Notes: a model not told the origin generated them from the sequence alone. A stretch of DNA of 64,000 nucleotides from Cubamyces lactineus (GCA_022376465.1 JACDTU010000013.1:62001-126000); one strand, 5' to 3'. Shown: positions 12,301 through 24,664, numbered from the stretch's first letter. Translations and numbers: made by a program.

Positions 12301-13908
12301 TCATAGCTGGTACGAGTAGTCGATCCAGGTAGGTTGTTCTAGGAAGACACTTTCGATGGTGAATCCTTTGGCCTCTTGCCCATCAAGTATATGTTCGAGC
12401 GGGATACGGTCCGATACGTTTCCACCGGGGCCTACATAGTTTTCCAGCTATCAGCAGTACTCATCAACTATCGAAGACGGTTTTTCGCATACCGTATGAA
12501 TGGTACTCGGCATAAAACGTTGTATTCATGATCACAGGTCTTCTCAACATGTCAACATTGCGCTTATCCGGAGAGCTTAGACGTATCACTCACCTCGCGC
12601 TGTCGAACGGCGTCCATCCCGCAGGGTTGACACTGTCATCCATGAATGTTCGCAGGTACACGGTCGTCGCGAGGTCGTTCCATGGACGACCGAGGAAACA
12701 CCTTCCATCCGTGACCGTAGTTGCATTCGCATCGGGAGACTGGTAACATTGAGATTGAATCAGGGAGTGCCGAATGCGTCTGGTGTCGTTCAGCTACGCA
12801 CCCGGATAATTCTGGAGTTGGAGATGTAGGCTCCATACCGGTTACCCGGGGCGTCCGTGAGATTCGTCCCTTTCCAGGCAGCGATGCCCCCTCCGCACGC
12901 ACGGTTGGCGAGGGTTACCTTTTCGAACCATCTGCACGAAAGTTTAGTTGGGGAGCGTATATCGGACGTGATGGATGACATAAGCGCACGCAGTGCCAAA
13001 GCCAAAGAGGTCTACAATAGCGCTTATTGAGCGGCATTCGGGCGACTTATAAGAGTAACTCACAGTCTGTTTGGCCGTATATGATACTGTCGACAACATA
13101 CGTGCTAGCATTGCGTCCAGTATACCACGTGTCCTGGTAGCTAGCGAAGGTGCAACCATAGAACGACGCGTTTGCATACGAAATGTCAGTCACAAGCGCC
13201 TGGGAGATGGAGAAATTGGCCTGCACGAAACTATCAGCCGTGTCTACTGTTTACGGGTGCACGAGTCGTACCGCTCGGTTTTCAAAATCGATGTTGTAGG
13301 CTTTGAAGTCGACGTTGCCAAAAAGTGGCTGTAACGGCGCCCCAGTGGGTCCGGCACCGATCAAGGACGCATTGAAAGAAGGGGCGACAAGGAGGACGGC
13401 TGACTGCGCGTCGTCCATCCCGGTTTGCACGAACTTGTTGTCCCATATATGCACCAGATTACGAGTGGACGCATTACCCGCTGGGTCGAAGGCGGTACGA
13501 GGATCGAGTTGGCCCTATAAGTAAGTTCAGCACGAGTGTCATTCGCCAAACAACCTCCACGAACCAAGAGGGTGATTGGGCCTTTGCGGGTCACGTTGAC
13601 CGTTTCGTGATAGTCCCCAGCACCTATGAGGATTGTCGCGTGACCTTCATCGGGACTGCACGCGAATGAGCAACAGCACGCACATCCACCGCGACAACGA
13701 CTCACAGGGACAAAATTGCCTGCTGTACGCTAGAGAAGTGTGCACGAGGGTCGCTCTGAGAAACATAAATTGTGCCGGAGACACAGCCCTCTGTAGGTGA
13801 TCGCTTATGAGATTTCTGTAATTGACATTGCAGATGTGTCGGGGACAATGCCCGCCCCAATGAGAGGGCAGTGGAGAGTAAAAGTAGTGCACTGCCGAAG
13901 ACTAGCAT
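12301..13908 (-). CDS. Pectin methylesterase (carbohydrate esterase family 8), secreted
   Basis: De-esterifies plant pectin outside the cell, releasing methanol and exposing galacturonan. About nine exons splice to roughly 370 residues. It starts with a signal peptide (MLVFGSALLLLSTALSLGRA). Family blocks appear in order: SVQQAILSL; ATILIGAGDYHETVNVTRKG; the catalytic region FYGCTFASYQDTWYTG with the conserved Gln in YQDT; the catalytic Asp in GQTDYLFGFG, interrupted by an intron between D and Y; and the Arg in CFLGRPWNDLATTVYL. The C-terminus holds ILDGQEAKGFTIESVFL. Several N-x-S/T sites fit a secreted glycoprotein. The ATG at 13908 lies about 52 bp downstream of a TATA-like box. All three CE8 catalytic blocks are intact. 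Confidence 0.9.
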
Positions 13909-13958
13909 GTCAAGAGGACCGAGCCGGGTGGGTCGAAGCTCAACTTATCCCAACTCTT

Positions 13959-13966
13959 CTTATACT
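13959..13966 (-). promoter_or_regulatory. TATA-like box of the CE8 gene
   Basis: AGTATAAG on the minus strand, 51-58 bp upstream of the CE8 start codon. Placement fits a short 5'UTR. Confidence 0.45.
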
Positions 13967-14397
13967 CCGTGGTCATAGCCGGGCGACGGCCCGCGGGGGT
14001 CGTCATAAGACCTGGTCGGGGATCTTGGACGTCTAGGAGCACTAGGAACGCGAAGATATTCTAGTAACCTGCAGCGGGTGCACACCAACGTTTCAAGTGA
14101 ACCACCGGGACGGTGACGCTATCACAGGCACGTAAGCACACGCAGGGCATAGCTCGGAGACACGAACTGCCGTGGTTGCCTGGACGCGAGGAATCCAATC
14201 CGTCTCCAGTGTGCTTGTTCACTTATTCACTTGGTTTCGTACGAGCTGTGAAGGCCGACCGAGGCTTCCAATTCTCAGTATCGGAATGGAGCAACACCCA
14301 TGTGAATTAGTCGTGTGTACTAGTACATCTAACTCGCCGCGCATGTACTGTAAACAGTGAGCTAGCAGTCATGACCTCCTAGAGAGCGGCACTCACC
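13967..14397. other. Intergenic, CE8 promoter / uL5m 3' side
   Basis: I see no supported gene or repeat. It holds the CE8 upstream region and the uL5m 3'UTR. Confidence 0.35.
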
Positions 14398-15300
14398 CTA
14401 TGATCTCGCAAAGGGGATCTGGAACCCCGACAACAGCGCCCGTGCGCGATTTTGTGCCCCAACACCCTTCGCGTTCGTGAAGAAGTGGATGTGCATACCG
14501 AATGGTTGAGGGTATGCGTCGAAGTTGACCTCGATTTGGGGGAACAAGCCGAGAGCTTGCGGGGGCAGACCGAACGAGACGACGCCTGACGCCGCGCTCA
14601 TCTTGTCCAGGCGCGATGAGGGGCCCTCCATGGGGACACCTTGGAACTCTCGGAGACGGGGGAGGACGAACTCAACGAGGATGCTAAGGAAGTCGTACAT
14701 TTGCGGACCCTTGAGGTCAACCTTGACACCGACGGGCAGCCCGGGGCGCACCCAGCCCTGAATGTTCTTCCGTCCCCTGACCAGCTGCACACCCTCCGCC
14801 GTATGCTGTCCGCCTGCCTTCTCGTTAGCACCGGTGATTGAGCGGAGAGCCATGATGGGCCCGAGGAGGTTGACACGACTGCTCGCTGCGTTCTTGATCA
14901 TACTGTGAATTTGGATACGCTCAAGCTGAACAATGTTGTCTGGCGCAGACGGGGGAGGAAGCTGCTTCGACCAACGGTTTCCACCGAGCGGGGGGTTGAA
15001 ACGATGCTTGGTGTACGGGTCGTTGGGGTCATATGCAAGACGAACGGGACGAGGCGGCTTGCGAGGGTTGGGCTCATGCACGTAGGTCATGTACATGAGA
15101 TCGTCTTGCAGCGTCTGGAAGTAGTGGTCTGCGAGACGAGACCGGTGCGTGTCACGGACGATGAGGTTGACATGGGGGATAGGGACGCCCTTCTCGTCGC
15201 GCTTGAGCGGCTTGAGTGTCGGTGCTGGCCTCGTCCGACGCACGGTACGACCCGCGGTTGTCGCCAAGCGCGGTGCGCGCGTCGCTGCCTGAGCACTCAT
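14398..15300 (-). CDS. mrpl7: Mitochondrial large-subunit ribosomal protein uL5m (Mrpl7-type)
   Basis: Structural protein of the mitochondrial 54S ribosomal subunit near the central protuberance. It is a single coding exon of 300 residues. The N-terminus is rich in Arg, Ala and Thr with no acidic residues (MSAQAATRAPRLATTAGRTV), a mitochondrial presequence. The L5 fold follows, with VQLVRGRKNIQGWVRPGLPVG, KVDLKGPQMYDFLSILVEFV, LPRLREFQGV, and SFGLPPQALGLFPQIEVNFD. The C-terminal GMHIHFFTNAKG segment is typical of uL5. The ATG at 15300 is chosen over an in-frame upstream extension because a splice acceptor (CAACAG) ends exactly one base before it, implying a 5'UTR intron. Confidence 0.92.
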   Translation of the reverse strand: MSAQAATRAPRLATTAGRTVRRTRPAPTLKPLKRDEKGVPIPHVNLIVRDTHRSRLADHYFQTLQDDLMYMTYVHEPNPRKPPRPVRLAYDPNDPYTKHRFNPPLGGNRWSKQLPPPSAPDNIVQLERIQIHSMIKNAASSRVNLLGPIMALRSITGANEKAGGQHTAEGVQLVRGRKNIQGWVRPGLPVGVKVDLKGPQMYDFLSILVEFVLPRLREFQGVPMEGPSSRLDKMSAASGVVSFGLPPQALGLFPQIEVNFDAYPQPFGMHIHFFTNAKGVGAQNRARALLSGFQIPFARS

Positions 15301-15368
15301 CTGTTGGGAAATTTCATAGTTGAGCACTGGAAGAGTGCAGGTGTTGTATCTCAGAAAGCACAACATAC
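15301..15368 (-). other. 5'UTR intron abutting the uL5m start codon
   Basis: On the minus strand GTATGTTG starts at 15368 and CAACAG ends at 15301, directly before ATG at 15300. The exon upstream of it has no in-frame ATG reading through, so it is best read as 5'UTR. The intron is 68 nt. Confidence 0.55.
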
Positions 15369-16194
15369 CTTACGGTCGGAGGTGGCAGGGCGTATAAGAA
15401 ATACTCAAGCGCCCAAATCCATGTCGCCAATTCCACCTAGGCGTCGTCGAGACCCCAGGCACCGCGGCAAATGCGCCCAAGTTGCGCATGCCACATACTA
15501 ACAAGCTGCACTTGCATAGCGGCACCGGTTACATTACTTCAGGCACTCTGACTCGCCCATCTTCAAAGCACTTGGACAGCGAGTGAAAATACGCGAGTCC
15601 TTTATGTCTCTCGTAGGTACATAACAGACCAGTGATGCGTCGTATCGTACGGGTGAGAGGGCCAAAGACCGGTGGCGCAGGAAAGGACGATGACAATGCA
15701 TCGGGAGGGACACTAAGGGTAATCTGCTTAGAGTACGTGGGTATGATAAACGAGCGATGGGGGTTCCAGGATTCCGGACAATATGACGCAATCAATGACC
15801 AGAGGAGAAAGAGAAGGAGGACAGGACACCGGGAGGTGAGAATGATGCGGCAATGCAGAGTCGTACATATTGATTAGAGGACGGCAGAAGAGGAAGAGGC
15901 TGCACGAACACGCTCTCGGTCTGGCAGCAGCGGCCTATGCGCCATGGCTTGCCAGACCGAGCACGGTGGAGAAAGCGAGAGGGAGGGGGGCAAGCGCAAA
16001 ACGCGCCGATGAGTGAACGCTACGTACTAGTAGTGACAAGGGGCAAATGCGAATGAAGAGCGATAAGCATGAGTATGAACGATGCAAAAGCAACACGATG
16101 TCGATGATAAAGTGGAGTATGGGGGGATACAAAACGGGAGCTGCAAACGGAATACGCCAGGGGGTGGAATGCATCGTTGCGCCAGACCAACATC
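15369..16194. other. Intergenic, uL5m promoter / CaaX-gene 3' side
   Basis: Purine-rich stretches (about 15790-15840 and 15880-16000) but no supported gene. Confidence 0.35.
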
Positions 16195-18400
16195 TCACAT
16201 GATGACGCACTTGCAACAACCTCCACTGGGCTCATCTTCGACCATTTGCTGCTCTTTGGTCGACTGCTGTAATGCCCCCATGTGCTGAATAGGTTGCGAT
16301 GTCGGTTGAGTGTTGTCCGTCTGCGCATAATGCGCAAACGGTGGAGGGGAAGGCGCACGGTTGGAACGATCGAAGGAAGACGGTGTGAGGGGCGGTATCG
16401 GTGAAGGTGCCTGAGACGTGACTGAAAGCTCGTTGGAAGTAGGAGGCTGAACATCTGAGTTTGGCTTTTGTCCGAACTCGTCCATCTGGATCTCCTCTGG
16501 ATTCCCGTTTTGTCGCCTGCGTGCTTTGGTGGGATCGTACCCAAATGTACCAGGTGCCTTGAGAAGCGTCAATACATAGCTGCGAAGGATACGGACGCCC
16601 CACTTACTGGTTCATACACGACAGGTTCAGGGTCCTTAGGTTTCGGACTACCGTCCGCCGTTTGGTACAGACCGTCAAGGCCCTTCTTACGTGCTACCAC
16701 AGGTAGGACAACCTAACGAAAAACACCATCAGCAGGGATAGCAAGGGTATACAACACCAGTCTCACATCGTCCCAATTACCGTTCGCAGGTATCGGCTGT
16801 GTCCATGTAGGAATAGCGTCTTCATCGCCCTCCGGCGCAGGGTACTGCCCAATAGAACGACGATTTTCTTCCTTCTGCGTCGGTCGTTTCTGCATAGCAG
16901 ATGGCGGAGACTTCGCCTTCGGCTTCTTGGCAACAGAGGCAGACGATGCAGCTGCTGGGCTCTTCGCTCTTCGTTTCGCAGTCGGCGTCTGGGACGTTGA
17001 TGTCGATGTAGGGGACTGTGTCTTCTGTTGAGAAGTAGTACGAGAGGTCTTCGGGGAAGCAGTTGGCGATGTCGAGGTCGATGCCCCGGGCTCAGAGGCA
17101 TTGCGTGTCGGTTTGGTAGGTGTGGCAGTTCGGGGAGAAGTGGAGGGCCGAGATGAAGGTTGAGGTATCCGACTACGCGTCGTGTTCTGCGTATGCCGAC
17201 TGGTGGGTGTGTCGCTACGGTCAAGGGATGGCGAAGATACGGAGCCATTGACATGGGGCTGGATGGGATTGGAATAATATTCCTCCTCCTGGTCACCATA
17301 ACCTTCATCCTCCAGATCCGTTAGCGGCCGCTCATCCAAAACCATCCCTGCCTCCCCCACACCATCGTCCTGGTCAATGTATATGCTCTCCCGTGCGCCG
17401 ACACTGTCTGCACGCTGTCTTGCATGCATTCGGGCGTGTGCTATCTCCCGTCCGCGCGAACTCGACCGCGACCTCGTGGACAGGCCGCCAGGTGTATGCT
17501 TGCCAGATGCCTTTCGCAGCGTGTGGCCGTAGTTCGCTATATCGAGCATCTCCTGGCGCCGTGCCACCCGCAGCTCGCCCACGCCTCCGTTGCGCGCAAC
17601 ATCTCCGCGGTACCAGTGCTCGAAGGGGTGCTCTTCCGATTCGGAGGACATGCGGTCTGGCGACTGACGACCAAAGTCGAAGTTGCTCTGGGAGGAGGAA
17701 AGGGAATTGGGGACAAAAGGCGCCTGCTCGTTGAATATGTCGGACACCTTATGCCTGGGCACGCGTACCGTGGATCGTGAGGTGTGAGACTGCGTCCTTT
17801 CTTCCACAGGTGACAAGGGTGGCCCGTCGAGTGCCTCTCCGTTCACTCTCCCATTCGCACGCCCGGTGGTGACACTGTACGTTGATTGAGCTTGACTGGA
17901 CGTGCTCCCCGTTCTCCTGCGCGATACGGGTATGCGGGTGCCTTTCGGCACGTTCGCAGGCGAAATGGATCGTGAATACTCGGAAGGTGGTGAGTCCGCG
18001 GAATTAGCGAGGTCGAAGGAATAGGGCTGTGAAAGGGCGCGGGCGCGTTGGAAAGTGGGAGGTTGAGCAGCGGCATAGGTGGTCGAGGGAGAAGAATCAG
18101 CGGTCCTGGATTGCTGTAGGCTTGGGCGTGGGATGGCACTGGGCCTTGCTTGGGAAGTCGAGGGTCCTGGACTTGCGGCATAGTACTGGCCTAGCTGGTC
18201 TTCGTTCGACGTTATGGAAGCGGCTGAGATGCGTTTGGAAAGGACGGTGCTTTCATCCTTTAGCCCTGGGTAGAAGGTCAGGAACGGAGAGTGTCTCATT
18301 GCTGAAGGAATGATTTACTCTTGCGCAGGGCAGGCACGATAACCTCGTCCCAGGCAGGCTCTCGAGGCAAGGCAGATTGAGCAGTAGCGGTCAAGGCCAT
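16195..18400 (-). CDS. Large Ser/Pro-rich protein with a C-terminal CaaX prenylation box
   Basis: I do not recognise a named family. Four exons give about 680 residues. The short N-terminal exon (MALTATAQSALPREPAWDEV, then IVPALRKR) joins LKDESTVLSKRISAAS and looks like the only folded helical part at that end. The middle is mostly disordered and rich in Ser/Thr/Pro/Arg/Lys, with a long run of SPT/STS repeats and basic stretches (AKRRAKSPAAASSASVAKKP). A second conserved-looking block reads WDDVVLPVVARKKGLDGLYQ and is followed by FGYDPTKARRRQNGN. The protein ends GGCCKCVIM-stop: CVIM is a CaaX box with Met at the last position (farnesyltransferase preference), and the Cys pair two residues upstream is a likely palmitoylation site. 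I infer a membrane-tethered scaffold or polarity-type protein. Splice junctions are all GT-AG and in phase. Confidence 0.75.
16198..16209 (-). other. CaaX box CVIM coding site
   Basis: The last four codons before TGA (16197-16195) read TGC GTC ATC ATG. They are preceded by TGT TGC AAG, giving C-C-K-C-V-I-M, a dual lipidation-type tail (prenylation plus palmitoylation). Confidence 0.8.
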
Positions 18401-19040
18401 GGGCCACGAAGAGAAGGAACGAGAAAGCCAAACAGCGTGTGGACTGCCTTCAAAGCGGAAGAAGAAAGGAGGGAAACGAAGGGCAGCAGGTCGTCGTCGG
18501 TCGTCGTTGTCGTCGGAGAAGGCGGAGAGCCCGACGTCAATCAACGCCCAAGTGCGCGACTTGTCTTAATTGGTGGTTCTAGTAAGTACAGTCTTGTGAA
18601 CGCGCCGTAAGCTCCCCGCTAACGCCCGCTTTGATTGTCATCAATCGACCGATTAGACAGCTTCCGCCCTCTAACAAATCCAGTAAATCAATATATAAGT
18701 CTTTATTCTTACCCATCAGTACTGAGAGGCAATCCCGATCCCCGAAGACTTGATCAGAAGCTGTAGCCCGGTGGCCGGGTTCGTGTTGGACGATGGCACC
18801 TCTGGTGAACGGGTAATCACTACACATATTAGACCAGCTGTAGGTATGACTATGATGCGCGGTATGTGAGATGTGAAGATGCATGTAACGATGGATGCGA
18901 GATGTGGATGGTAGTGACCAAAGGAAAGTGCACGATGATGTTGATGTTGGTGACCTCGAAAGCAAATGAACGTAAGAGCGACCGGAAGGGACATGCAGAA
19001 GAGGGCTAAATGACGAGGAAATAATACAGTTACACAATAG
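18401..19040. other. Intergenic, CaaX-gene promoter / kinase 3' side
   Basis: 640 bp holding the promoter of the CaaX gene and the kinase 3'UTR. GTCGTC-rich sequence lies at about 18493-18515. No gene is supported. Confidence 0.35.
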
Positions 19041-22000
19041 CTAACGCCGCTCCGACCCTTGCCATGGCACCTCGCTCAACTGGTGCCTAGCGGGTCTTCC
19101 GTTGCCCGTGGCATTGCGCGTCGTTGGGCGCATTCCGTTCGAACTGCCCATGGAGCCTACAGGGTTGCCGGCCAGCGACTCGGAGGCGTGGCGCCTCATA
19201 CGTTTCGGCGCGATAGCTTTCGCCGACTTGGGGGTCTCGATACCCTTCGCAAGCCTCGCAGAGGGCTTGAGTGCGGGGGCGAGCGTTGGGACGATCTCCC
19301 TCGCGAGCTCCCGAACAAGTACCGCGACGTCTTCCTTGCTAAGCTTGGCAACGATGTCGTAAATGCCGTACTTGTCCACGAGCATCGCGCGATTGGGGTG
19401 GACATCGCACACCGTCCGGAGAATCCGGAGCAGATTGAGCCGCACAACGGCCTTGCTCGAACTCAACTTGTCGATGAGCCGCTTGAAGAACTGCGACTTC
19501 GCGATACCGATGGTGACATTGGTGGATATGCGGAATATCTTCAGGAATGGCTCGAGGAGATTCTCAAACGAATTCGCCTTTGCCGACACGAAGCAGCGGA
19601 GGAGGGCATCCAGCGATTCGGGCTTCATGAGTTCATCTTCTATCCTTGCCGTCTCATCTTGCAGCCTGACAACAGTCAGCTGCGCTCGCCTGCGGCTCCC
19701 AAGATGGACTCACCATGATAGAATAGCCTCCAATGCGCTGACCTGGAAGTACGGGTCTTCCAAAAGGCGGAGATACATCGACAAACCGTCATGCTGCCAC
19801 AGCAAATGTCTGCAACTCTTGCCTGCACTGGCCAGATCGCAGAGGATTGGCAGAGCGAACTGCTTGAGCGGCGAGCTAGACTCGATGACTCTCTTGAGGC
19901 TCGGGATGATCCCAGCCTGCGCCGCTTCCTCTTGCCGAGACTTGTTGAGCCGACAGAGGTTGTAGCAAGTTTGGAAGATGTGATTGGACATTTCCTGGTG
20001 CGTAGGGTGAGTACGATTTGTGAACAGGACGCTGTATATACATACCGTGCCATAAGGCCCGGAACTCTGCTCGTCGAGGATCTTGACTAGAATCTCGATA
20101 GCGTTGGCGTTCTGCAACACTTCAAGCAAGTTCGCGTTCATTGACAGGTGCTTGACCGCCTTGAGCATATGTACCAGGTACTCTGGCTGAAGAAGCTCGC
20201 AAGCTCTGAGTAGACCTGGATATATGCGATTCAACAAAGTGACACTAATTTGCTGGCAAGCCTAGCACTCACGACGAACGACCTTGCGGGTACCAAGCGC
20301 GTTCCGGACGTGGATATCCGACTGCGACACTTGACAGAAGACCAATATGATCTGAATAATCTTCTGCTTCATGTCTGCAGTGGCCTCCCCGCGGCTGGTC
20401 ATGACGTTCAACAGAGCAGAAGACAGCGGGTCGAGCAGGCCCTCTCTGATGAACATCCTGCAGAAGTCGTTCTTCGTCGTCGGACTTTGAAGCTCGAACA
20501 CGCTACAAATGCCATTGAGCGCATGGATGACCAGTTCGGACTGGTCGGTGTAATCCTCGTCTAAGAGGTCGACAAGAACCTTCAATCCACGGCAGCTGTA
20601 TGCGGTGCTTAGTCGAGAGATTTGACATGACAATTAGCACCGTGACTTACGAGATGAACATCTGCAACGTAAGGACGGAGGAATGACAGAGCAGCCTGAT
20701 GAAGTGGGATGCCTCCAAACGACATTCCGAAGGATACTTCTTCGATGTGAAGCCTAGGCCAAGTACGTTAGCTTCGTAACACGGCATTGGATCTCCCATG
20801 TCGCTTACCCATGACGACCGGAATACCCCTATAATACACGTTCAGTCACAGCCATGAGAAATGCACAGCAGCCACTCACCCAATCAGACAGAAACTCTCC
20901 AGGAACCCCATGTCGGTAGTGACTAACTGCAGTCGAGCGAATCAGAGACGGCCACATCAGTGTATATCGTCTCCCTTACCGCGTTAATGATCTGCAGCAA
21001 CTTGAGAGTAACATCGCGCGACGTCCTCGACTCGAGCACCTCCAGGATAGCCAGCATCCCGTGGGCAGAGACCAGCTGCGACTGCATTTCTGGTGTGTCG
21101 TGGATGATATTGAGCTACGCATACTCTCAGTCCCACTGTCCCCGTCCTCGAGGGTATATGCTCACCAGCTGGTCGCATGCATCCCGGAGCTGGAAATCCG
21201 GCGCAGACGGTGTGAGCTCGTCGATGAGCTGAGTGACCGTGTTGCACAATCGTGCGTATTTGTCGCGCTGTAGATTGGCTTCAAGGTCTTCTTCTGCGTA
21301 TCCTTCGTCGATCTGACAAGGTGTCAGCTACGAGTGATTCACCATGTAGACACAAGAAAACATACCTCTGCGAATGGATCTTCCTCGTCGTCATCGTCGC
21401 CGAGCTATCACGTATATGAGTACTCCAGCATATATCAGAATCCGACCCAGACTGACCCATGACTTATTAGACAACCTTGTGTTGAGCTGCAGTGTCTGCA
21501 TCGGATTCGCAGAGGTACCGTTGGCCTTTCCGAACACATCCTCATAGTCCTCGTCGTCGTCTTCCGCATACTTGCCGAAGTCGCTCTGCAGTTGCCGAGC
21601 TTGCGATCGACCGAACGACTCTGAGTTTGAGCCAACGAAAGAGGAGGATCGTGAGTGCGCCCGGGCGGAAGAAGGACCACTGGTCGACCCAGGAGCTGGA
21701 GAAACAATGGGGCTGAGGGACGGTCGAGACTTGCGGTGAGTAAGGCTGGGTAGTGGTGCAGTCATGGGACCGGGTGAAGGAGGACCCAACCCGACTGTCT
21801 TAATGTCATTGGGGTGGAAGAGACCGCGCCTGAATGAGTTCCTCATCTGTAAAATACGTCAGTGAATATACTTGGCTACGCGCAGCTTGAACGTACCTTG
21901 AAGTCGGCCACCTTCTCCTCCAACTTGTCATCCTCGTCAAACGCGATATCAGAGTAGTCCTCCACTATGGGTGCGATCTGCGGTTCTGGTGCCTTGGACA

Positions 22001-24058
22001 CTGGAAGGGGCACAGTCTTCCCAAGCCCTTGTGGGCTGCGGCCGGGACGAATGGTCTGAGCATTATCGTCCGCTTCGACCTTCTCATCCTCTGCGGGGGT
22101 CTTCTCCAGCGCTGTAGAGAACGGAAATCAGCGCAGAACTGAATGGCGGGGTTCCGATTGGCATACCATGCAACTTCGTGAGGGAGATTCCCTCCTCGAA
22201 GTCGTCATCCCAATTGTCCGTTTGTTCTTCAGGTTGCTGGAGGATAAAGGGCATCGGCAATGTTTCCCGAATGTGACCCAATGCGCCGGGAACTGCAGGC
22301 ATCTTCGGGTTTGGCAAAGAAGCGGGTTTCCGTTGTCCTAATAGCAGTGATTGCTGTGGTACACCGAGGGACGACGCAGCCTGCACGGAGGCGATCATGT
22401 TGGTCGGAGATGGCATAGGAGATAGCGGCCGGCCAGTCGTAGACGTCTTGCGATTGCGCTCAGGATGCTTCGAGGGTCGTGAAGGCGCTAGAATGGGTTT
22501 TAGCAACAGAGGGGATGAAGTCCATATAGTGCCTCACACTTGAGAGCCTCATTCCACTCCTGTACCTTCAACACGGCTTCATCGTAGTTGTAATTGCTCG
22601 TCGGCCGCTTGCCGACGCCGTTCGTACTCCCTTCCGCAACTCTGTCGCTCTGCGCACCCGCCATCTGCTTTCTCGCTGCGACCATCCAGGGGTGTCTGAG
22701 CAATTTCTTCGCAGAGACGCGGAGGTTACAGTCCTTTTGAAAGCAGTGATAGAGAAAGTCTTTGACAATAGGCGAAGCGCCCTCGGGGATGGGAGGACTA
22801 TCGTCATTGACGATGCGGAACAGCGCTGGCATAGGGTCCAAGAAGTGATAGGGTGGTTTTCCCTCAAGCAGCTCGATGACAGTACACCCAACACTCCTGC
22901 ATAGGCTATTAACGTTGTGTTCACGTCCTTCATGTTCAAATTACTGACCATATGTCCGACGCGGTCGTCGCGCCTGATTGCTCGATCACCTCAGGGGCCA
23001 CTGCATTCCGTCAGTGTTGAAACAAAAGCGCATAGAATCGCTAGGGACGCACTCCAGTACGGGCTCCCTACCACTGCATCGTCGCGTACGGCACCCGCAG
23101 CAGTGCTACTGGCAACACCGAAATCCGCCAGTTTAACGCACCCGTCCTTGTTCGTCAAAATATTCGCGCCCTTGATGTCACGGTGGATGACACCCTGGTC
23201 GTGCAAATACACCAACCCTTCCAGAACCTGCGCAATGTACACACCGACCAGCGTCTCCGGAAACTTGCCGAATTTCTTGCATATGTTATGAAGCGATCCG
23301 TTCTCGCAAAACCTATCGTTGCAGACAGGGTGTGAGCACAAACCGATGGGCAGCACGTCAAAGACATACTCTAGGATTATATACAAGTACTCCCGCGTCT
23401 TCTCGAACCCTTTGTACTTCACGATATTCGGATGCTAAGAGTAAGATCCAAGTCAGTATCAGGCGGCTTTCCAAACCTTCAAAGAGTTCCCGGTTGAATG
23501 AATCTCAAAGCGACAGGAAAGATGAGAGATGGATCGGATAGTGGGTCCAGATGCCACTCGTAGCTAACGCGTAGCTAGCCCGATTACTGGCAGACGAAGC
23601 ATTGCGCAGCTCAAGGGGCCAAGGAGGGGCCAAGTGGTAGAGACGTAGTGATGAATGGACACTGCAACTCACGTTTAGGTTCTTGAGCAGATCGATCTCG
23701 GACTGTGGGGTCAATCCGGTGAGTTAGGTAGAGTGCTCGCGTACAAGCAAGGTGCGTACCATGATTTGTCCTATTTCGCTCTTTGGGATGTTGCTCAGTT
23801 GAATCTCCTTGATTGCAACCGTTTCTCCCGTAGCCCAATTGAGGGCACCTACCGCACATGTCAATGTGGCTCGAATAGCCATTGTGGCTGAACGGACATA
23901 CGGTACACTTGTCCGAAAGCTCCCTTGCCTAAGGAGTCTCCCAGTTGCTACGATACGCATATGAACATTCACGCACACGTAGTTTTCTATAAGATCCAAG
24001 GACGCACATATGCATTGAGGAGCTTGTTGGAACCAGAACTAGATGGCGTTGAAGGCAT
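19041..24058 (-). CDS. sepH: Septation-initiation/mitotic-exit protein kinase, Cdc7 (fission yeast) / Cdc15 / SepH type
   Basis: Ser/Thr kinase that signals from the spindle pole body to trigger septation and mitotic exit, acting downstream of the Spg1/Tem1 GTPase. Many exons splice to roughly 1,300 residues. The N-terminal kinase domain has the glycine loop [20 protein letters not shown], the lysine in [22 protein letters not shown], and GSPYWMAPEVIEQ (the APE motif is split by an intron), then [20 protein letters not shown] disordered Ser/Pro linker holds [13 protein letters not shown]. The C-terminal half is a long alpha-helical HEAT/armadillo-like array (for example [44 protein letters not shown]), as in Cdc15/SepH. 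It ends in a basic tail. The start [17 protein letters not shown] at 24058 precedes the glycine loop by a normal distance. The stop is at 19043-19041. The kinase call is certain; the subfamily rests on the glycine-loop sequence plus the helical tail. Confidence 0.88.
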
Positions 24059-24664
24059 GACGGAAGTCGTACTAGAGAGCGTGATGGGTGGCGAAAGAGA
24101 GTGATCGAACGTGTCCAGACAAAGCAGAAAGACGGCGCAGTCAGCTCAGCAGCACCGCTCAGCGGACGACGACAGACATGGACTGTCAGTCGTTTGAGCG
24201 GCGAGTAGTTGGTCGGAGGTAGACTACTACAGCCGTTTAGCAACAGCACTAACCGCCTCCAGTGCCAGGGGGCCGTTGCTACAATGTCTATACCCAGCCT
24301 GCTATACTAGAGTGTCAGGGGTCTGCGGAGACTACGACTCTGGTTGCGTTAAACGCTTCGATATTCTCCACTCTTGACATTGTGACTAGTCTTCAAGTTG
24401 CCGGTGTGTATGGTGCTGATCATGAGTAGAACCATGGCGAAAGGTAAAAGTTATCACTAGATCCTAACAAGTGACAAACGGTCGCGCCGAGACCTGCATG
24501 CTCCTCACAAGCGCCGGAACGCGTCGAGTTCCCGGATGGCTTGAATAAGTGAAACCTGGCTAGCTGAGTGCCTTGAAATACTCCAAGTCCATTCACCAAC
24601 TTCGACTGCGACCCATCACCCCCACATTCATCGTAGGAACAGGAGCGCCGACACACAGAAAACC
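24059..24664. other. Divergent promoter region, kinase / first MYND gene
   Basis: Shared 606-bp upstream region of the septation kinase (minus) and the MYND gene (plus). No gene, repeat or clear core box stands out. Confidence 0.4.

Noticed and set aside
14905..15501. 198-codon plus-strand open frame
   Set aside because: Antisense shadow of the uL5m gene.
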